Source: Sorangium cellulosum (GTDB lineage Bacteria; Myxococcota_A; Polyangia; Polyangiales; Polyangiaceae). From it: DNA of 64,000 bases. Shown here piece after piece: positions 34,638-45,000 of this stretch. The stretch is from NCBI RefSeq assembly GCF_004135735.1, contig NZ_CP012670.1, forward strand, positions 8,262,501 through 8,326,500, given 5' to 3'. The notes under the pieces are model-generated. The model worked only from the letters and a program-made list of their open reading frames with translations. It was not told where the DNA came from and searched no databases. Each line of letters begins with the position of its first letter. The stretch's first letter is position 1. A program made the translations under genes and the position numbers.

Positions 34638-37444
34638 CCCCGCTCGCCCTCTGTCTGCGCCTCGACGACCCGCCCGCGCGCGACCACCAGCCTGCGCCAC
34701 GAGCCGCTCGCCCAGAGCCCGCGCTGGACGACCTCCTCGGCGTCCAGGAGCGCGCGGTAGCGCGAGCCGGAGCGCGCCGCGAGCTCGGCCGGGTCCCCGT
34801 CCTCCACGACGCGCCCGCCGTCCACGACGAGCACGCGCTCGAACGCCCGCGTCTCGCCGATGTCGTGGGTGACGCACAGGAGCGTCGCGCCGCGCCACCG
34901 GGCTCGCGCCCGGGCGAGCAGCGCGCGGCGGCGCTCGCGGTCGAGGCCGCGGAACGGCTCGTCGAGGATCACGAGGCGCGCGTCGCGCCGCAGCATCGCC
35001 CGGCCGAGGCGCACGCGCTGGCCCTCGCCGCCCGACACGAGCCCGCCGCCCTCGCCGAGCGCGGTCTTCTGCCCCTCGGGCAGCCGCTCCAGCACCTCGC
35101 GCAGCTCGGCCGCCGCCACGACGACGCCGAAGTCGGCCGCGTCGTCGGGCGCGCCGTACCGGAGGTTGTCCAGGAACGACCGGTTCCAGAGCTGGATCGC
35201 CGGATCGACCCACGCGGTCGCTTCGCGGAGCTCGCGGAGCCGCTCGCCGGAGAGCGGGCGGCCGTCGACGAGCACCCTGCCGTCGCTCGGCCGGTGCCAC
35301 CCGAGCAGGACGCCGACGAGGCTCGACTTGCCCGCGCCCGACGAGCCCACGATCGCGACGTGGCTCCCCGCCGCGATCTCGAGGCTCACGTCCTGCAGGA
35401 TCACGTGACCCGCGGCCTGGATGCGCGCGCGCTCGAAGGCGATCGCGACGCCCGCGGGCGCCGCGCTGCCGGGCGACGGCGCCGCGGCGCTCGGCCCGAC
35501 GGCGCTCGGCTCCTCCTCCAGCGCCCCGAGCGGCTCGAGCAGGCGCAGCGCGGTGTTGCGGTGCGCCGGGTACTGGAGCAGCGTGCTCGCGAGCGCCTGC
35601 CCGATGGCCGGCAGCGCGAGCGACCAGTAAAAGAGCAGGAGCGCCCGGGAGAGCGCGCCCCCGCGGGCGAGGAAGTCGCCGAGGATCCACGCGGCGAGCC
35701 CGAAGCCGAGGAGCGCCTGGATCGCGTCGACGGCGAGGGCGGCGCGGAGCAGCGATCGGCCGGCGAGCGCCCACCGGGCGAGCAGGTCCTCGTGCTCGCG
35801 CCGCACGGCCCGCTCGGCCGCGTGCGCGCGGATCGGCACGAGGCCGAGGAGCGCGTCGAGGTAGAAGCGCGTGAGCGCGCCGGCGTGGGTGCGGACGCGC
35901 AGGTCCCGCTCGACGAGGGCGCGGTTCGCGGCGAGCGGCAGCGCGAGCGCGAGCGCGGCGCACGGCACGGCGAGGCGCGCGCTCGCGGGGTCGATCCACA
36001 CGATGGCGGCGGTGGTGACCGCGAGGTCGAGCCCCGCGCGCACGAGCTGGCCGCCGAACGTGGGCAGGGCGCGGAGCACGTGGAGGCTGTGGCTGCGCTG
36101 CGCCATGTCCGACGCCGGCCGGCTGTGGAAATAGCGGTCGCCGATGCGCGGGATCTTCGCGAGGAACGCGATGCGCAGCCGGACCTCGAGGTGGCGCCCG
36201 AGCCGGATCATCCCCGACGCGAGCGAGAGCTCGACGACGAGCTGGAGCAGGAGGAACACGAAGAGCGCGGCGAGCGCGGCGAGGCGCTGCTCGAAGAGCG
36301 CGAGGCCGTGGCCGATCTGCATCAGCCCGCGGAAGAGGAGCGCCTCCAGCACCACGGTCGCCGCGCTGAGGGCGAGCGCGCCGGCGAGCACGGCCGGCGT
36401 GAGCAGGCCGTCCTCGCGGAGCATGCGGAAGAGCTCGCGCGCGGGCCGGACCTTCGGCTCCGCGAGGGCCGCGGCGAGCTCGGGGGAGAGGCGGGGCCCG
36501 CCTTGCTCCGACGCGGCGTCGCCCGAGCGATAGGGAGCATCGAGCGACTGCGGGCGATGGGGAGCATCGAGCGACCGCGGCGCCGCGGCGCCCGCCGCGG
36601 CGGCGGGGGCGAGGCTCGGCGGGCGCCGCCCGCGCACCCGCACGAGCACGGCGCCGCGCACGACGATCTGCTCCTCCCCGCGCTCGCCGGGCGGCCCCGG
36701 GCGCGCCGCCCAGAAGGCGGGCGGGATCGCCTCCTCTCCGCCGGCCCCGGCCCCCCGCTCGACGAGGGCGCGGAGCACGCGCGCGGCCTCGCGGCCGCGG
36801 CCGACGCCGCCCGAGCGCACGAGGGACGCGACCAGGCGCGCGCCGGCGTCGAGCGCCGCGATCGCGCGCCAGTCCGGGCTCGCGAGCGCCGCGTCGAGCG
36901 GCTGCGCGCCCGCGCCCAGCCAGGCGAGCCGGCGCCCGAGCGGCCGGGTGACCCCCTCGCTGGCCGCCCACGCGCGGAAGTCGGCCACGGACAGGGGCAG
37001 AGGGTGGAGGTAGAGCTCGCTCTCGAGCTGCCGGCGCGTGAGCCAGCGGCGGCCAGCGCTCGGATCCATGACCTGGACGAGGCCGCCATGGCGGCGCCAG
37101 AGCACGACGACGTGGAGCGGGCCGGCCGCCTGCCGCACGATCGCGATGGCGGGCAGGGCCTGGGCCTCGTCGAGCAGCACGTGCTCGGGCGGGATGAGGA
37201 TCTGCTGCGCGAGCAGCCCGAGCTGCTCCGCGAGATCCTCCAGGGTGTCGATGGAGGTGCCGTCGACGTCGGTCTGACACGCCTCGCGCAGGCGCCCGTA
37301 GCTCACGGAGACGCCGAACCCTTCGAGCAGGCACTTGAGCGTGGCGGGCCCGCAGTCCATCGCGGAGGTCTGCACGACCTCGGGCGCGAAGAAGCTCCTC
37401 CGCGCGCTCGACGGCCGGGCGCCGGCGCTCGCCGCCGCGTTCAT
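34634..37444 (-). CDS. C39-peptidase ABC exporter (leader processing and export of graspetide)
   Basis: 936 residues from ATG 37444, overlapping the HlyD gene stop by one base (TGATG). The N-terminal C39 protease is complete: Q25 and C31 in VVQTSAMDCGPATLKCLLEG, H111 in LHVVVLW, D127 in MDPSAG. A roughly 200-residue insertion rich in Ala/Pro/Arg precedes the membrane domain (ALLFRGLMQIGHGLALFEQR). The ATPase domain has Walker A GSSGAGKSS (near residue 700), signature LVSGGEGQRVRLGRAM and Walker B LVILDEPFRGLD. C39 exporters cut leaders after double glycine, and precursor 2 of this cluster has KAGG immediately before its first core. The GTGA overlap at the 3' end couples it to the next ABC gene. 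Confidence 0.92.
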   Translation of the reverse strand: MNAAASAGARPSSARRSFFAPEVVQTSAMDCGPATLKCLLEGFGVSVSYGRLREACQTDVDGTSIDTLEDLAEQLGLLAQQILIPPEHVLLDEAQALPAIAIVRQAAGPLHVVVLWRRHGGLVQVMDPSAGRRWLTRRQLESELYLHPLPLSVADFRAWAASEGVTRPLGRRLAWLGAGAQPLDAALASPDWRAIAALDAGARLVASLVRSGGVGRGREAARVLRALVERGAGAGGEEAIPPAFWAARPGPPGERGEEQIVVRGAVLVRVRGRRPPSLAPAAAAGAAAPRSLDAPHRPQSLDAPYRSGDAASEQGGPRLSPELAAALAEPKVRPARELFRMLREDGLLTPAVLAGALALSAATVVLEALLFRGLMQIGHGLALFEQRLAALAALFVFLLLQLVVELSLASGMIRLGRHLEVRLRIAFLAKIPRIGDRYFHSRPASDMAQRSHSLHVLRALPTFGGQLVRAGLDLAVTTAAIVWIDPASARLAVPCAALALALPLAANRALVERDLRVRTHAGALTRFYLDALLGLVPIRAHAAERAVRREHEDLLARWALAGRSLLRAALAVDAIQALLGFGLAAWILGDFLARGGALSRALLLFYWSLALPAIGQALASTLLQYPAHRNTALRLLEPLGALEEEPSAVGPSAAAPSPGSAAPAGVAIAFERARIQAAGHVILQDVSLEIAAGSHVAIVGSSGAGKSSLVGVLLGWHRPSDGRVLVDGRPLSGERLRELREATAWVDPAIQLWNRSFLDNLRYGAPDDAADFGVVVAAAELREVLERLPEGQKTALGEGGGLVSGGEGQRVRLGRAMLRRDARLVILDEPFRGLDRERRRALLARARARWRGATLLCVTHDIGETRAFERVLVVDGGRVVEDGDPAELAARSGSRYRALLDAEEVVQRGLWASGSWRRLVVARGRVVEAQTEGERG

Positions 37445-38610
37445 CACCCGCCCGCCCCGCCGCCGACCTGCACGATCTGGCCCGCGGCCCGCAGCACGAG
37501 CGTGGCCGGGGAGACGCGCTCCACCTCGATGACGACGCTGCCCGGCAGCCCGTGCTGCATCGGGATCGGCGACGCCGGATCCGGGCGCACGCCGAGCTCC
37601 ACGCGGATGCGGCCCTCCTTCGCCTCGGTGGCGACCCGCTCGACCGTGGCCGAGAGCGTGCCGTACTCGGTCCAGGGGAACGCGTCGAGGCGCACGCGCC
37701 CCTCCTGCCCCGGCCGGATCCGCCCGATGGACGAGGGCGGGAACTCCGCGATCGCCCGGAGCTCGCCCGGCGGGACGACCGCGGCCACGACGTCGCCTTC
37801 GCTCACGAAGGAGCCGACCCGGAGCAGCGCGATGTCGCCGACCCGCCCGGCGATGGGCGAGCGGATCCTGCGCCGCTCGATCTCGGCGAGCAGCCCCTGG
37901 ATCGCGGCCTCCAGCACGAGCCGCTCCCCCTCGAGCGAGGCCGCCTCGCGGTCGAGCCGCGCGAGCTCGGCCTGCTGCTCGCTCTGCGAGGTGCGCCGCT
38001 CGACGCCGATCCGCGCGGCGGCGCGCTCCAGCGCCTCGCTCGCGGAGCGCCTCGACTGCGCCTCGGCCGCGAGCCGCGCCGCCTCGGCCTCGGACACCAG
38101 CCCGTCCTTGCGCAGGCGCACGGCCCGCTCCGCCTCGAGCTCCTGGAAGCGCGCGCCCGCCTCGGCCTCGCGGAGCCGCGCCTTCGCCTCGTCGACGTGC
38201 GCCCGCGCCGCCTCGGCCCCAGCGCGCAGCGCCCGCGCGCGCGCGGCGATCTCGTCCCGGAGCGGGCCCATCTGCCTGGCGATCGCCTCGAGCCGGGCCC
38301 GCCGCTCGTCGATGTCGCGGCGGATCGGCTCCACGTCGAGCTCGATCAGCACGTCGCCCGCGGCGACCTCGGCGCCGAGCTCGAGGTGGACCGCGGCGAC
38401 CCTGCCGCCGAGCGGCGCCTCGACGCGGTGCGCCGCCTGCCCGACCTCGAGGCGCGCGCTCACGCTCGACTCGTACCGCCCGACCCGCGCGAGGAAGAAC
38501 CACGCGAGCCAGCCCGCGAGCAGGAGGGCGCCGATCGCGACGCCGGCGATCGAGCCACGGTGGCCGTCGGTCGCGATCGCGTGAATCGAGCGGGAGAAAC
38601 CGGCGGACAT
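37444..38610 (-). CDS. HlyD/NHLM-type membrane fusion protein
   Basis: 388 residues from ATG 38610. One N-terminal membrane helix (about 21-41, SIAGVAIGALLLAGWLAWFF), then a biotinyl-lipoyl half motif (VEAPLGGRVAAVHLELGAEV), long coiled-coil hairpin (about residues 90-240, Arg/Glu/Ala-rich) and the second half motif (RIRSPIAGRVGDIALLRVGS), then a beta-barrel domain (GQEGRVRLDAFPWTEYGTLS). This architecture bridges an inner-membrane ABC exporter to the outer envelope. It is the first gene of the export operon and is divergent from the precursor genes across 301 bp, so both probably share the control region. Confidence 0.9.
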   Translation of the reverse strand: MSAGFSRSIHAIATDGHRGSIAGVAIGALLLAGWLAWFFLARVGRYESSVSARLEVGQAAHRVEAPLGGRVAAVHLELGAEVAAGDVLIELDVEPIRRDIDERRARLEAIARQMGPLRDEIAARARALRAGAEAARAHVDEAKARLREAEAGARFQELEAERAVRLRKDGLVSEAEAARLAAEAQSRRSASEALERAAARIGVERRTSQSEQQAELARLDREAASLEGERLVLEAAIQGLLAEIERRRIRSPIAGRVGDIALLRVGSFVSEGDVVAAVVPPGELRAIAEFPPSSIGRIRPGQEGRVRLDAFPWTEYGTLSATVERVATEAKEGRIRVELGVRPDPASPIPMQHGLPGSVVIEVERVSPATLVLRAAGQIVQVGGGAGG

Positions 38611-38911
38611 GGATCGGTGCGCAGGGTACCCGGGCGACGTGGGCTCGGCAGGTCGCTGCCGCCTGCCCAGGCGAGAGCGACAGTCATAGCAAAAAACGAC
38701 GCGCCGCGCGGGCCGCTCGCGCAAGAAACGATGCAGACGCGTCGGGAGGAAACCGGGAATAGGCTCGCGCGACCGCGCCAGCCCCCGTGATCGCCCGCCA
38801 CGAGCTCGCCAATTCACATCGCGGGCTTGCCTGCCTTCGGAGTCGCGCCCTAAGCTTCTTGGCCGCCATCGCGGATTCGCCGCGATGCGGCATATCTCTC
38901 TGGAGGTTGCC
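38611..38911. promoter_or_regulatory. divergent control region between exporter operon and precursor genes
   Basis: 301 bp between two divergent starts. It must contain promoters for both the exporter operon and precursor 1. A GGAGG site at 38902-38906 serves precursor 1. I could not identify reliable -35/-10 elements or an operator. Confidence 0.55.
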
Positions 38912-39127
38912 ATGGCTGATATCGATCGTGAGACCGAGCAGATGGAGCAGGACGACCAGGCGGAGGCGAAGCCCTTCTTCGCTCGTTTCCTGGAGGATCA
39001 GAAGCGCGTCCGGACCGGCGTCAAAGCCGGCCGGGGCATCACGACGTTGAAGCACCCCTCGGACAGCGACGAGTCCCAGACCATGAAGTACCCGTCCGAC
39101 GGCGACGAGGAGATCTACGCGAAGTGA
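38912..39127 (+). CDS. graspetide (microviridin-type) precursor peptide 1, two cores
   Basis: 71 residues from ATG 38912, with GGAGG five bases upstream. The acidic leader contains PFFARFLE (residues 21-28), the helix recognised by microviridin ATP-grasp ligases. Two core repeats follow: T45-L-K-H-P-S-D-S-D-E54 and T57-M-K-Y-P-S-D-G-D-E66. Spacing of Thr, Lys, Ser and the acids matches the TxKYPSDW(E/D)(E/D) microviridin core. The Thr and Ser should form omega-esters and the Lys an omega-amide with Asp/Glu. The usual Trp is replaced by Ser or Gly. The site before core 1 is KAGRG, not a perfect double glycine. Assignment is by motif and by the two adjacent ATP-grasp genes; the product is not known to me. 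Confidence 0.92.
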   Translation: MADIDRETEQMEQDDQAEAKPFFARFLEDQKRVRTGVKAGRGITTLKHPSDSDESQTMKYPSDGDEEIYAK

Positions 39128-39132
39128 GCCGT

Positions 39133-39158
39133 GAGCCCCGCTCGCACGAGCGGGGCTC
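39133..39158 (+). terminator. hairpin between the two precursor genes
   Basis: Perfect 11-bp stem: GAGCCCCGCTC at 39133-39143, a four-base loop GCAC, and GAGCGGGGCTC at 39148-39158, starting 5 bp after the stop of precursor 1. The T tract after it is poor (GCTTTG), so it may be an attenuator or an mRNA 3' stabiliser rather than a full stop. Confidence 0.7.
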
Positions 39159-39261
39159 GCTTTGCCGCGACCGCCGGAGCCAGCCCACGAATCGGCTCGC
39201 ACCTGCGCGGGCGAGGTAGGCGCATCAGCTCACCCTCTCCTACCCCGGAGAGGCAGCGAGC

Positions 39262-39300
39262 ACGATTGACGAATTAACAATAATTCAATTGACACACAGC
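39262..39300 (+). promoter_or_regulatory. AT-rich promoter candidate before precursor 2
   Basis: An AT-rich stretch (GAATTAACAATAATTCAATT) followed by TTGACA at 39289-39294, in otherwise GC-rich sequence, 150 bp before the second precursor. TTGACA is a consensus -35 hexamer but no matching -10 is evident. It suggests that precursor 2 and the ligases may have their own promoter downstream of the hairpin. Confidence 0.35.
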
Positions 39301-39447
39301 ATGACTGGATGACAGCCGCACAAGCGGAACCGGGGCGCCGCGATCTCGCATTGAGAGCTTGCTTGTCCCGCGAGCAGCCTTTTAATTGGACTCTCCCTGC
39401 CACCGGCGGCAGCGCCGCCGCGGCGACGTATCATCCGGAGGTGTTCC

Positions 39448-39699
<252 letters not shown>

Positions 39700-39753
39700 A
39701 CAGGAGCGTACGTCACACGCACACGCACATTCTCCCGAGAGAGGCACCCTGAC

Positions 39754-40752
39754 GTGACAAGAGCGGGCGCGGCTGTCCTTCTGGTCTCCCATTCCCAGGA
39801 CGAGTTCGGTATCGAGCGCGTGGCCGACGGGCTGCGGCGGCGCGGAGCTCGACCGGTTCGCCTGAACGTCGATCAGTTCCCGCGCTCGCTCACCCTCTCC
39901 ACGGCGCTCGGGGCCGGCGGCGTACGCCGTCGCCTGGAGGACGCCGGGGCCGGGCTCAGCGGGGAGGAGATCTCCGCCGTCTGGCTCCGGCGCCTCTGGG
40001 CGCCGAACCTGGGCGAGGGCATCGCCGAGGCGTACCGCGCGGCCTGCGTGCGCGAGTCCATGACGGCCCTGACCGGGTGGTTGCGCGGGCTCCCCGCGCG
40101 GCGCTGGGTCAACGAGCCGGCGGCCGAGGAGCGCGCCCAGGACAAGCTGCTCCAGCTCGCCACGGCGGCGGCGGCCGGCCTGCGCATCCCGGAGACGCTG
40201 GTGACGAACGACGCGGCCGAGGTCCGCGCCCTCTTCGCGCGGCTCGAGGGGAACGTGGTGGCGAAGATGCTCACGCCGTTCTCGATGAGCCTCTCGGGCG
40301 GCGCGCCCTTCGTCTTCACGCGCGCCGTCTCCGCGGCCGACCTCGAGGCGCTGTCCGGCCTGCGCCAGAGCCCCATGGTCTTCCAGGAGCGCATCCCCAA
40401 GGCCCGCGAGCTGCGCGTCGCCTACGTCGACGGCCGCTGCTTCCCCGGCGCGCTCGACGCCTCCCGCTACGAGGCGATCGCGGCCGACTGGCGCCACCCG
40501 GACGTCGTCGCGGCCGGCGTCGGGTGGGAGCAGGGCGCCCTCCCGCGCGACGTCGAGGCGCGGCTCGGCGCGTTCATGCGCGCCCTCGGGCTGGTCTTCG
40601 GCGCCATCGATCTCATCTGCACCCCCGACGGCGAGCACGTCTTCCTCGAGGTGAACCCCGCCGGCGAGTGGGGCATGCTGGAGCGGGATCTCGGCCTGCC
40701 GATCGCGGACGCGCTGGCGGAGGCATTGCTCGCATCCACGGAGAACCCTTGA
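39754..40752 (+). CDS. ATP-grasp graspetide maturase 1 (MvdC/MdnB-like)
   Basis: 332 residues from GTG 39754 (GAGAGG upstream). Opens with the maturase signature ILLVSHSQDEFGIERVADGL-like pattern (VLLVSHSQDEFGIERVADGL) and RLNVDQFPRS. ATP-grasp core: VVAKMLTPFSMSLSG, MVFQERIPKARELRVAYVDG, and metal site GAIDLICTPDGEHVFLEVNP. In microviridin clusters two such enzymes act in order: one forms the two omega-ester rings, the other the omega-amide ring. Which of the two is which cannot be decided by eye. The stop overlaps the TTG start of the next ligase (TTGA), so they are coupled. Confidence 0.93.
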   Translation: MTRAGAAVLLVSHSQDEFGIERVADGLRRRGARPVRLNVDQFPRSLTLSTALGAGGVRRRLEDAGAGLSGEEISAVWLRRLWAPNLGEGIAEAYRAACVRESMTALTGWLRGLPARRWVNEPAAEERAQDKLLQLATAAAAGLRIPETLVTNDAAEVRALFARLEGNVVAKMLTPFSMSLSGGAPFVFTRAVSAADLEALSGLRQSPMVFQERIPKARELRVAYVDGRCFPGALDASRYEAIAADWRHPDVVAAGVGWEQGALPRDVEARLGAFMRALGLVFGAIDLICTPDGEHVFLEVNPAGEWGMLERDLGLPIADALAEALLASTENP

Positions 40753-41771
40753 CAGTCCTCATCATCACGCACAGCAGCGACAACGAGTGCATCGACCGGG
40801 TCGCCGCCGCGATCCGCGGGATGGGCGGCCGGGCATTCCGCTTCAACACCGATCTCTTCCCGCAGGGCGCGCGGCTCGCGCTCGCGTCGGGCCCGGCGGC
40901 GGGCCGCTCGACGCTCCGCACCCCCGAGGGCGAGCTCGACCTCGGCGGCGTGACCGCGGTCTGGTACCGCCGGGTCGCTTACGGCAGCGGGCTCCCGGGC
41001 TCGATGGATCCGCAGCTCCGGAGCGCCTCGGCGCAGGAGGCGAAGCAGACGGTCGAGGGCCTGCTCGCGTCGCTCCGCGTCCCGCAGGTCGACCCGCTGC
41101 CGGCCGTGCGCTTCGCGTCGAACAAGCAGGTGCAGCTCGAGCTGGCGCGGGAGGTCGGGCTCGACACGCCGCGCACGCTCACGACCAACGACGCCGGCGC
41201 GGCGAGGGCCTTCGCCGCCGCCTGCCCGGGCGGCGTGATCGCCAAGATGCTGTCGTCGTTCGCCGTCTACCGCGACGGCGAGGAGCACGTGGTGTTCACG
41301 AACGCGCTCCGGCCCGAGGATCTCGAGGACATGCGCGGCCTCGAGCTCTGCCCGATGACGTTCCAGGAGAAGATCCCGAAGGCGCGCGAGCTGCGGGTGA
41401 CGGTCGTGGGCGAGCGCGTCTTCGCGGCCTCCATCGACTCGCAGGCGGCCGAGGGCGCGGAGATCGACTGGCGCCGGCGAGGCCTCGAGCTCATCGACGC
41501 GTGGCGCGAGGACGCGCTCCCGCCCGACGTGGCGGCCGGGGTGCTCCGGCTGATGGACCGGCTCGGGCTCAACTACGGCGCCCTCGACATCCTCCGCACC
41601 CCCGACGGCCGGCACGTCTTCCTCGAGGTCAACCCCGTGGGCGAGTTCTTCTGGCTGGAGCGCGCGCCCGGGCTGCCCATCAGCGGGGCGCTCGCCGAGG
41701 TGCTGCTCGGCAAGGCGCCCCGGCGCGACACGTGGAGGGCCTTCCTCCACGGTCCCCCCGCGCGCGGGTAG
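40749..41771 (+). CDS. ATP-grasp graspetide maturase 2 (MvdD/MdnC-like)
   Basis: 340 residues from TTG 40749 within TTGA. N-terminus TVLIITHSSDNECIDRVAAA matches the start of MdnC/MvdD enzymes, and FRFNTDLFPQG is the conserved second block. ATP-grasp motifs: GVIAKMLSSFAVYRDGEEHV, MTFQEKIPKARELRVTVVGE and GALDILRTPDGRHVFLEVNP. The partner ligase shares these with the wording VFQERIPKARELRV. By similarity to MdnC it may be the ester-forming enzyme (inference). No acetyltransferase (MdnD-like) is present, so N-acetylation of the product is not expected from this cluster. The 3' end precedes palindromic element copy 2. Confidence 0.93.
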   Translation: MTVLIITHSSDNECIDRVAAAIRGMGGRAFRFNTDLFPQGARLALASGPAAGRSTLRTPEGELDLGGVTAVWYRRVAYGSGLPGSMDPQLRSASAQEAKQTVEGLLASLRVPQVDPLPAVRFASNKQVQLELAREVGLDTPRTLTTNDAGAARAFAAACPGGVIAKMLSSFAVYRDGEEHVVFTNALRPEDLEDMRGLELCPMTFQEKIPKARELRVTVVGERVFAASIDSQAAEGAEIDWRRRGLELIDAWREDALPPDVAAGVLRLMDRLGLNYGALDILRTPDGRHVFLEVNPVGEFFWLERAPGLPISGALAEVLLGKAPRRDTWRAFLHGPPARG

Positions 41772-41814
41772 GTAGAGAAAAGCACGCCCGCTTCCGCAAG
41801 GCGCTCGCGCCCCG

Positions 41815-41928
41815 GGTGGTGGTCACGTCTGGGGTGCTCACCTCCGGGGCTTGCGTTTCGGCGGGCCCCTTTTGTGGCCCGCCTGCACTCCAGCCCCTCC
41901 GGTGAGCACCCCAGACGTGACCACCACC
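41815..41928. repeat. palindromic intergenic element, copy 2
   Basis: Inverted arms of 28 bp at 41815-41842 and 41901-41928 (GGTGGTGGTCACGTCTGGGG at the left). The core shares CTCCGGGGCTTGCG and CTCCAGCCCCTCCGGTGAG with copy 1, but the arms are different. It lies 43 bp after the second ligase gene, again at a gene end. Confidence 0.9.
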
Positions 41929-42032
41929 GCGCCCCGCCCCGGGTGGTGGAGCGCCTTGACATCCGGCCAGGGGTTTCGCACTCCTACCCCCCTCTGGAAA
42001 GGGCGCCTCCCCTGCGCCAGGCCGGCGACCTC

Positions 42033-45000
42033 GTGAAGATCCTAGAGCTCCACCTCCTCGCGTTCGGCCCCTTCACGGATCTCCGGCTCGACTTCTCCTC
42101 GCCGGCCGCTGGCCTCCACCTCGTCTACGGCCCCAACGAGGCCGGCAAGAGCACCGCGCTGCGCGCGATCCGCGGCCTGCTCTACGGTATCCCGCACATC
42201 ACGCCCGACGCCCACCTCCACCACAACACCGACCTCCGCGTCGGCGGTCGGCTCGCGGGCGGCGGCGCCACGCTCGCGCTCGTCCGCCGCAAGGGGCGCG
42301 TGAAGACGCTCCGCGATCCGGAGGACAACCCCCTCGACGACGCCGCCCTCGCGCCGGTGCTCGGCGGCGTCAGCGAGGATCTCTTCCGGACCTCCTTCGG
42401 CCTGGACCACGAGGCGCTCCGGGAGGGCGGCGAGGCGTTGCTCCAGGGCAAGGGCGACGTCGGCCAGACCCTGTTCGGCGCGGGGCTCGGCGGGCCGGGG
42501 CTGCAGCAGCTCCTCACCGCGCTGCGCAACGAGGCCGACGAGATCTTCACGCCCCTCGCGCGGACCCGCTCCCTCAACGAGGCGATCAAGGCGTTCGAGG
42601 AGGCGCGCAACAAGGCGCGGAGCGCCGCGAGCCCCCCCGCGGACTGGACCCGCAAGCGGCAGGAGATCGAGGAGGCCAGGGCCGAGCAGGAGCGCGTCGA
42701 CGCCGAGCTGCGCGCGCTCCGGGCGACGGACAAGCGGCTCCGGCGCGCGCTCCGGGTGCTCCCGCTGCTGGAGGCGCGGCGCGCGATCCTCGGCCGGCGC
42801 GCGGCCCTCGGCGACGTGGTCCTCCTCCCCGAGGGCGCCCCGCGCGACCGCGAGGACGCCGAGGAGCGCGCCGCCGACGCCGCCGCCCAGGCCGAGCGGC
42901 TCCGCGCCGACATCGAGGAGCTCGAGGCCCGGCTCGCGGCGCTGCACATCCCCGCGTCGCTGGTCGAGCTCGACCCGGGCGTCATCGACGGCCTCGTGAC
43001 CCGGCTCGGGAGCCACCGGAAGGCCGCCGTGGATCTGCCCCGGGTCCGGGCGGAGCTCCACGGCCTCGAGGAGGAGGCGCGCGCGATCCTCCGCCGGCTC
43101 GGGCGGGACGCCTCGCTCGTCGACGACGCCGGGCCCGAGCGGCTCGAGGCGATGCGCGTCGACGTCGCGACCGAGGCGCGCATCAAGAGGCTCGCCCGCG
43201 AGCGCGGCGCCGTCGAGGCCAGGCCGCGCGAGGTGGAGCGGCTGCTCTCGGCGCACCGCGCGCGGCGCGACGCGTGCGTCCGCAGGCTGGCCGAGCTGCC
43301 GCCGGGCGAGGACCCCGCCCCGCTCCGGGGCGCGCTCTCCCGCGCGCAGAAGCAGGGCGATCTGGAGCACCGCCTGCGCGAGGCCACGGCCGCGGCGGCG
43401 CAGCTCGCCCGCGAGGCCGACGCGCAGCGGGACCGGCTCGGCCTCGGCGGAGACGCGGGGCGGGCGCGCCTCGACGTCGGCGATGCGGCCGCGGGGCGGG
43501 CGCGCCTCGACGTCGGCGATGCGGCCGCGGGGCGGGCGCCGCTCTCCGCCGCCGAGGCGAGCGCCCTGCCGGTCCCGCTCCCCGAGACGGTCGACCAGGC
43601 GGTCGCGCAGTGGGGCGCGATCGCCCGCGAGCGGGAGCGGCTCGCCGAGCGCGCCGCCGAGGTCGAGGCGCGCCTGCGCGAGAGCGCGCGCGAGATCGAC
43701 GCCCTGCAGCGCGCCGGCGCGGTGCCCACCGAGGCCGACCTCGCCGAGGCGCGCGCGCGCCGCGACGTCGCCTGGAAGGCGCTGCTGCGCGCCTTCCAGG
43801 CGAAGGGGAGCACCCGCGCCGCGGCGGCGATCCACACCGCGTCGCTCTTCGACGCCGGCGCGGACACGGCCGCCGCGCCCGGCGCGGGGCGGCGGCCCCC
43901 GCTCGCCGCGCGCGACGGGGGGCCACCGCGCACGAAGCCCGACGAGTACGCCGAGCTGGTCCGCGCCGCCGACGCGATCGCCGACCGGCTGCGCCGCGAG
44001 GCCGACCGGGTCGCCCGCCTGGCGCGGCTGCTCGCCGAGCAGGCGCGGGCCGAGGCGGATCACGCGCAGCTCTCGGGCGAGCGCGCCGCGCTCGCGCGCC
44101 GCGCGGCGGACGCCGAGGCCGCGTGGGTCGAGCTCTGGCGCCCGGCGGGCATCACGCCGCGCTCGCCCGAGGAGATGCGCGGCTGGCTGGGCCGGTTCGC
44201 GGGCCTGACCGCCACGGTCGACCGGCTCCGCGCGGCCGAGGCCGAGGCCGAGGCGCTGCGGGCCCGGCTCGAGGCGCACGCGGCCGAGCTGCGCGCCGCG
44301 CTCCAGGGCGCCCGCGGCCCGGCGGCCGGGGCGCCGGGGGACGCGGCCGCGCGCCTCCCGGCGCTGGTGGAGGCCGCCGAGCGGGAGCTCGCGGCCATCG
44401 AGGACGCGACCCGCGAGCGCCGCAAGCTGGTGGGCGACCGCGCGGAGCTCGAGCGCCAGCTCGCGGACCTCGAGCGCGAGCGGGCGGAGCACGCGCGCGC
44501 GCTCGACGCGTGGCGGGCCGAGTGGGCGGAGAGCGTGCGGCAGCTCGGGCTCCCGGGCGACGCCTCGGCGGACGAGGCCACGGCCATCCTCGACGAGCTC
44601 GGCGCGCTGTTCCGCAAGGCCGACAGCGCGGGCCACGAGCGCCGGCGCGTGCGCGGGATGGAGCGCGACGCCCGGGCGTTCGCGGAGGACGTCGCGGCGC
44701 TCGCGTCCCGGCACGCGCCGGACCTCGCCGCGCTGCCGGCGGAGCAGGCCGCGGATCAGCTCGTCAAGCGCTACCACAAGGCGTGCGCGGACCTCCGGGA
44801 GCGCGGCGAGATCGAGCACCGCCTGGCCGAGAAGCGCCGCGAGCGCGAGCAGCAGGACGCGCGGCGCGCGGCCGCCGAGGCGCGCCTCGCGAAGCTCATC
44901 GAGGCGGCGGGGATCGCGCGCTCGGGCGACGCCGGCGCCGACCTCGCGGCGCTCGCGCGGGCGGAGGAGCGCTCGCGCGAGGCGCGGCGGCTCGACCGCG

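Noticed and set aside
32412..38610. Alternative idea: a NHLM/lanthipeptide cluster
   Set aside because: The exporter trio fits, but no LanM, nitrile-hydratase-like leader or cyclase is present, and the precursors carry graspetide motifs with ATP-grasp ligases.
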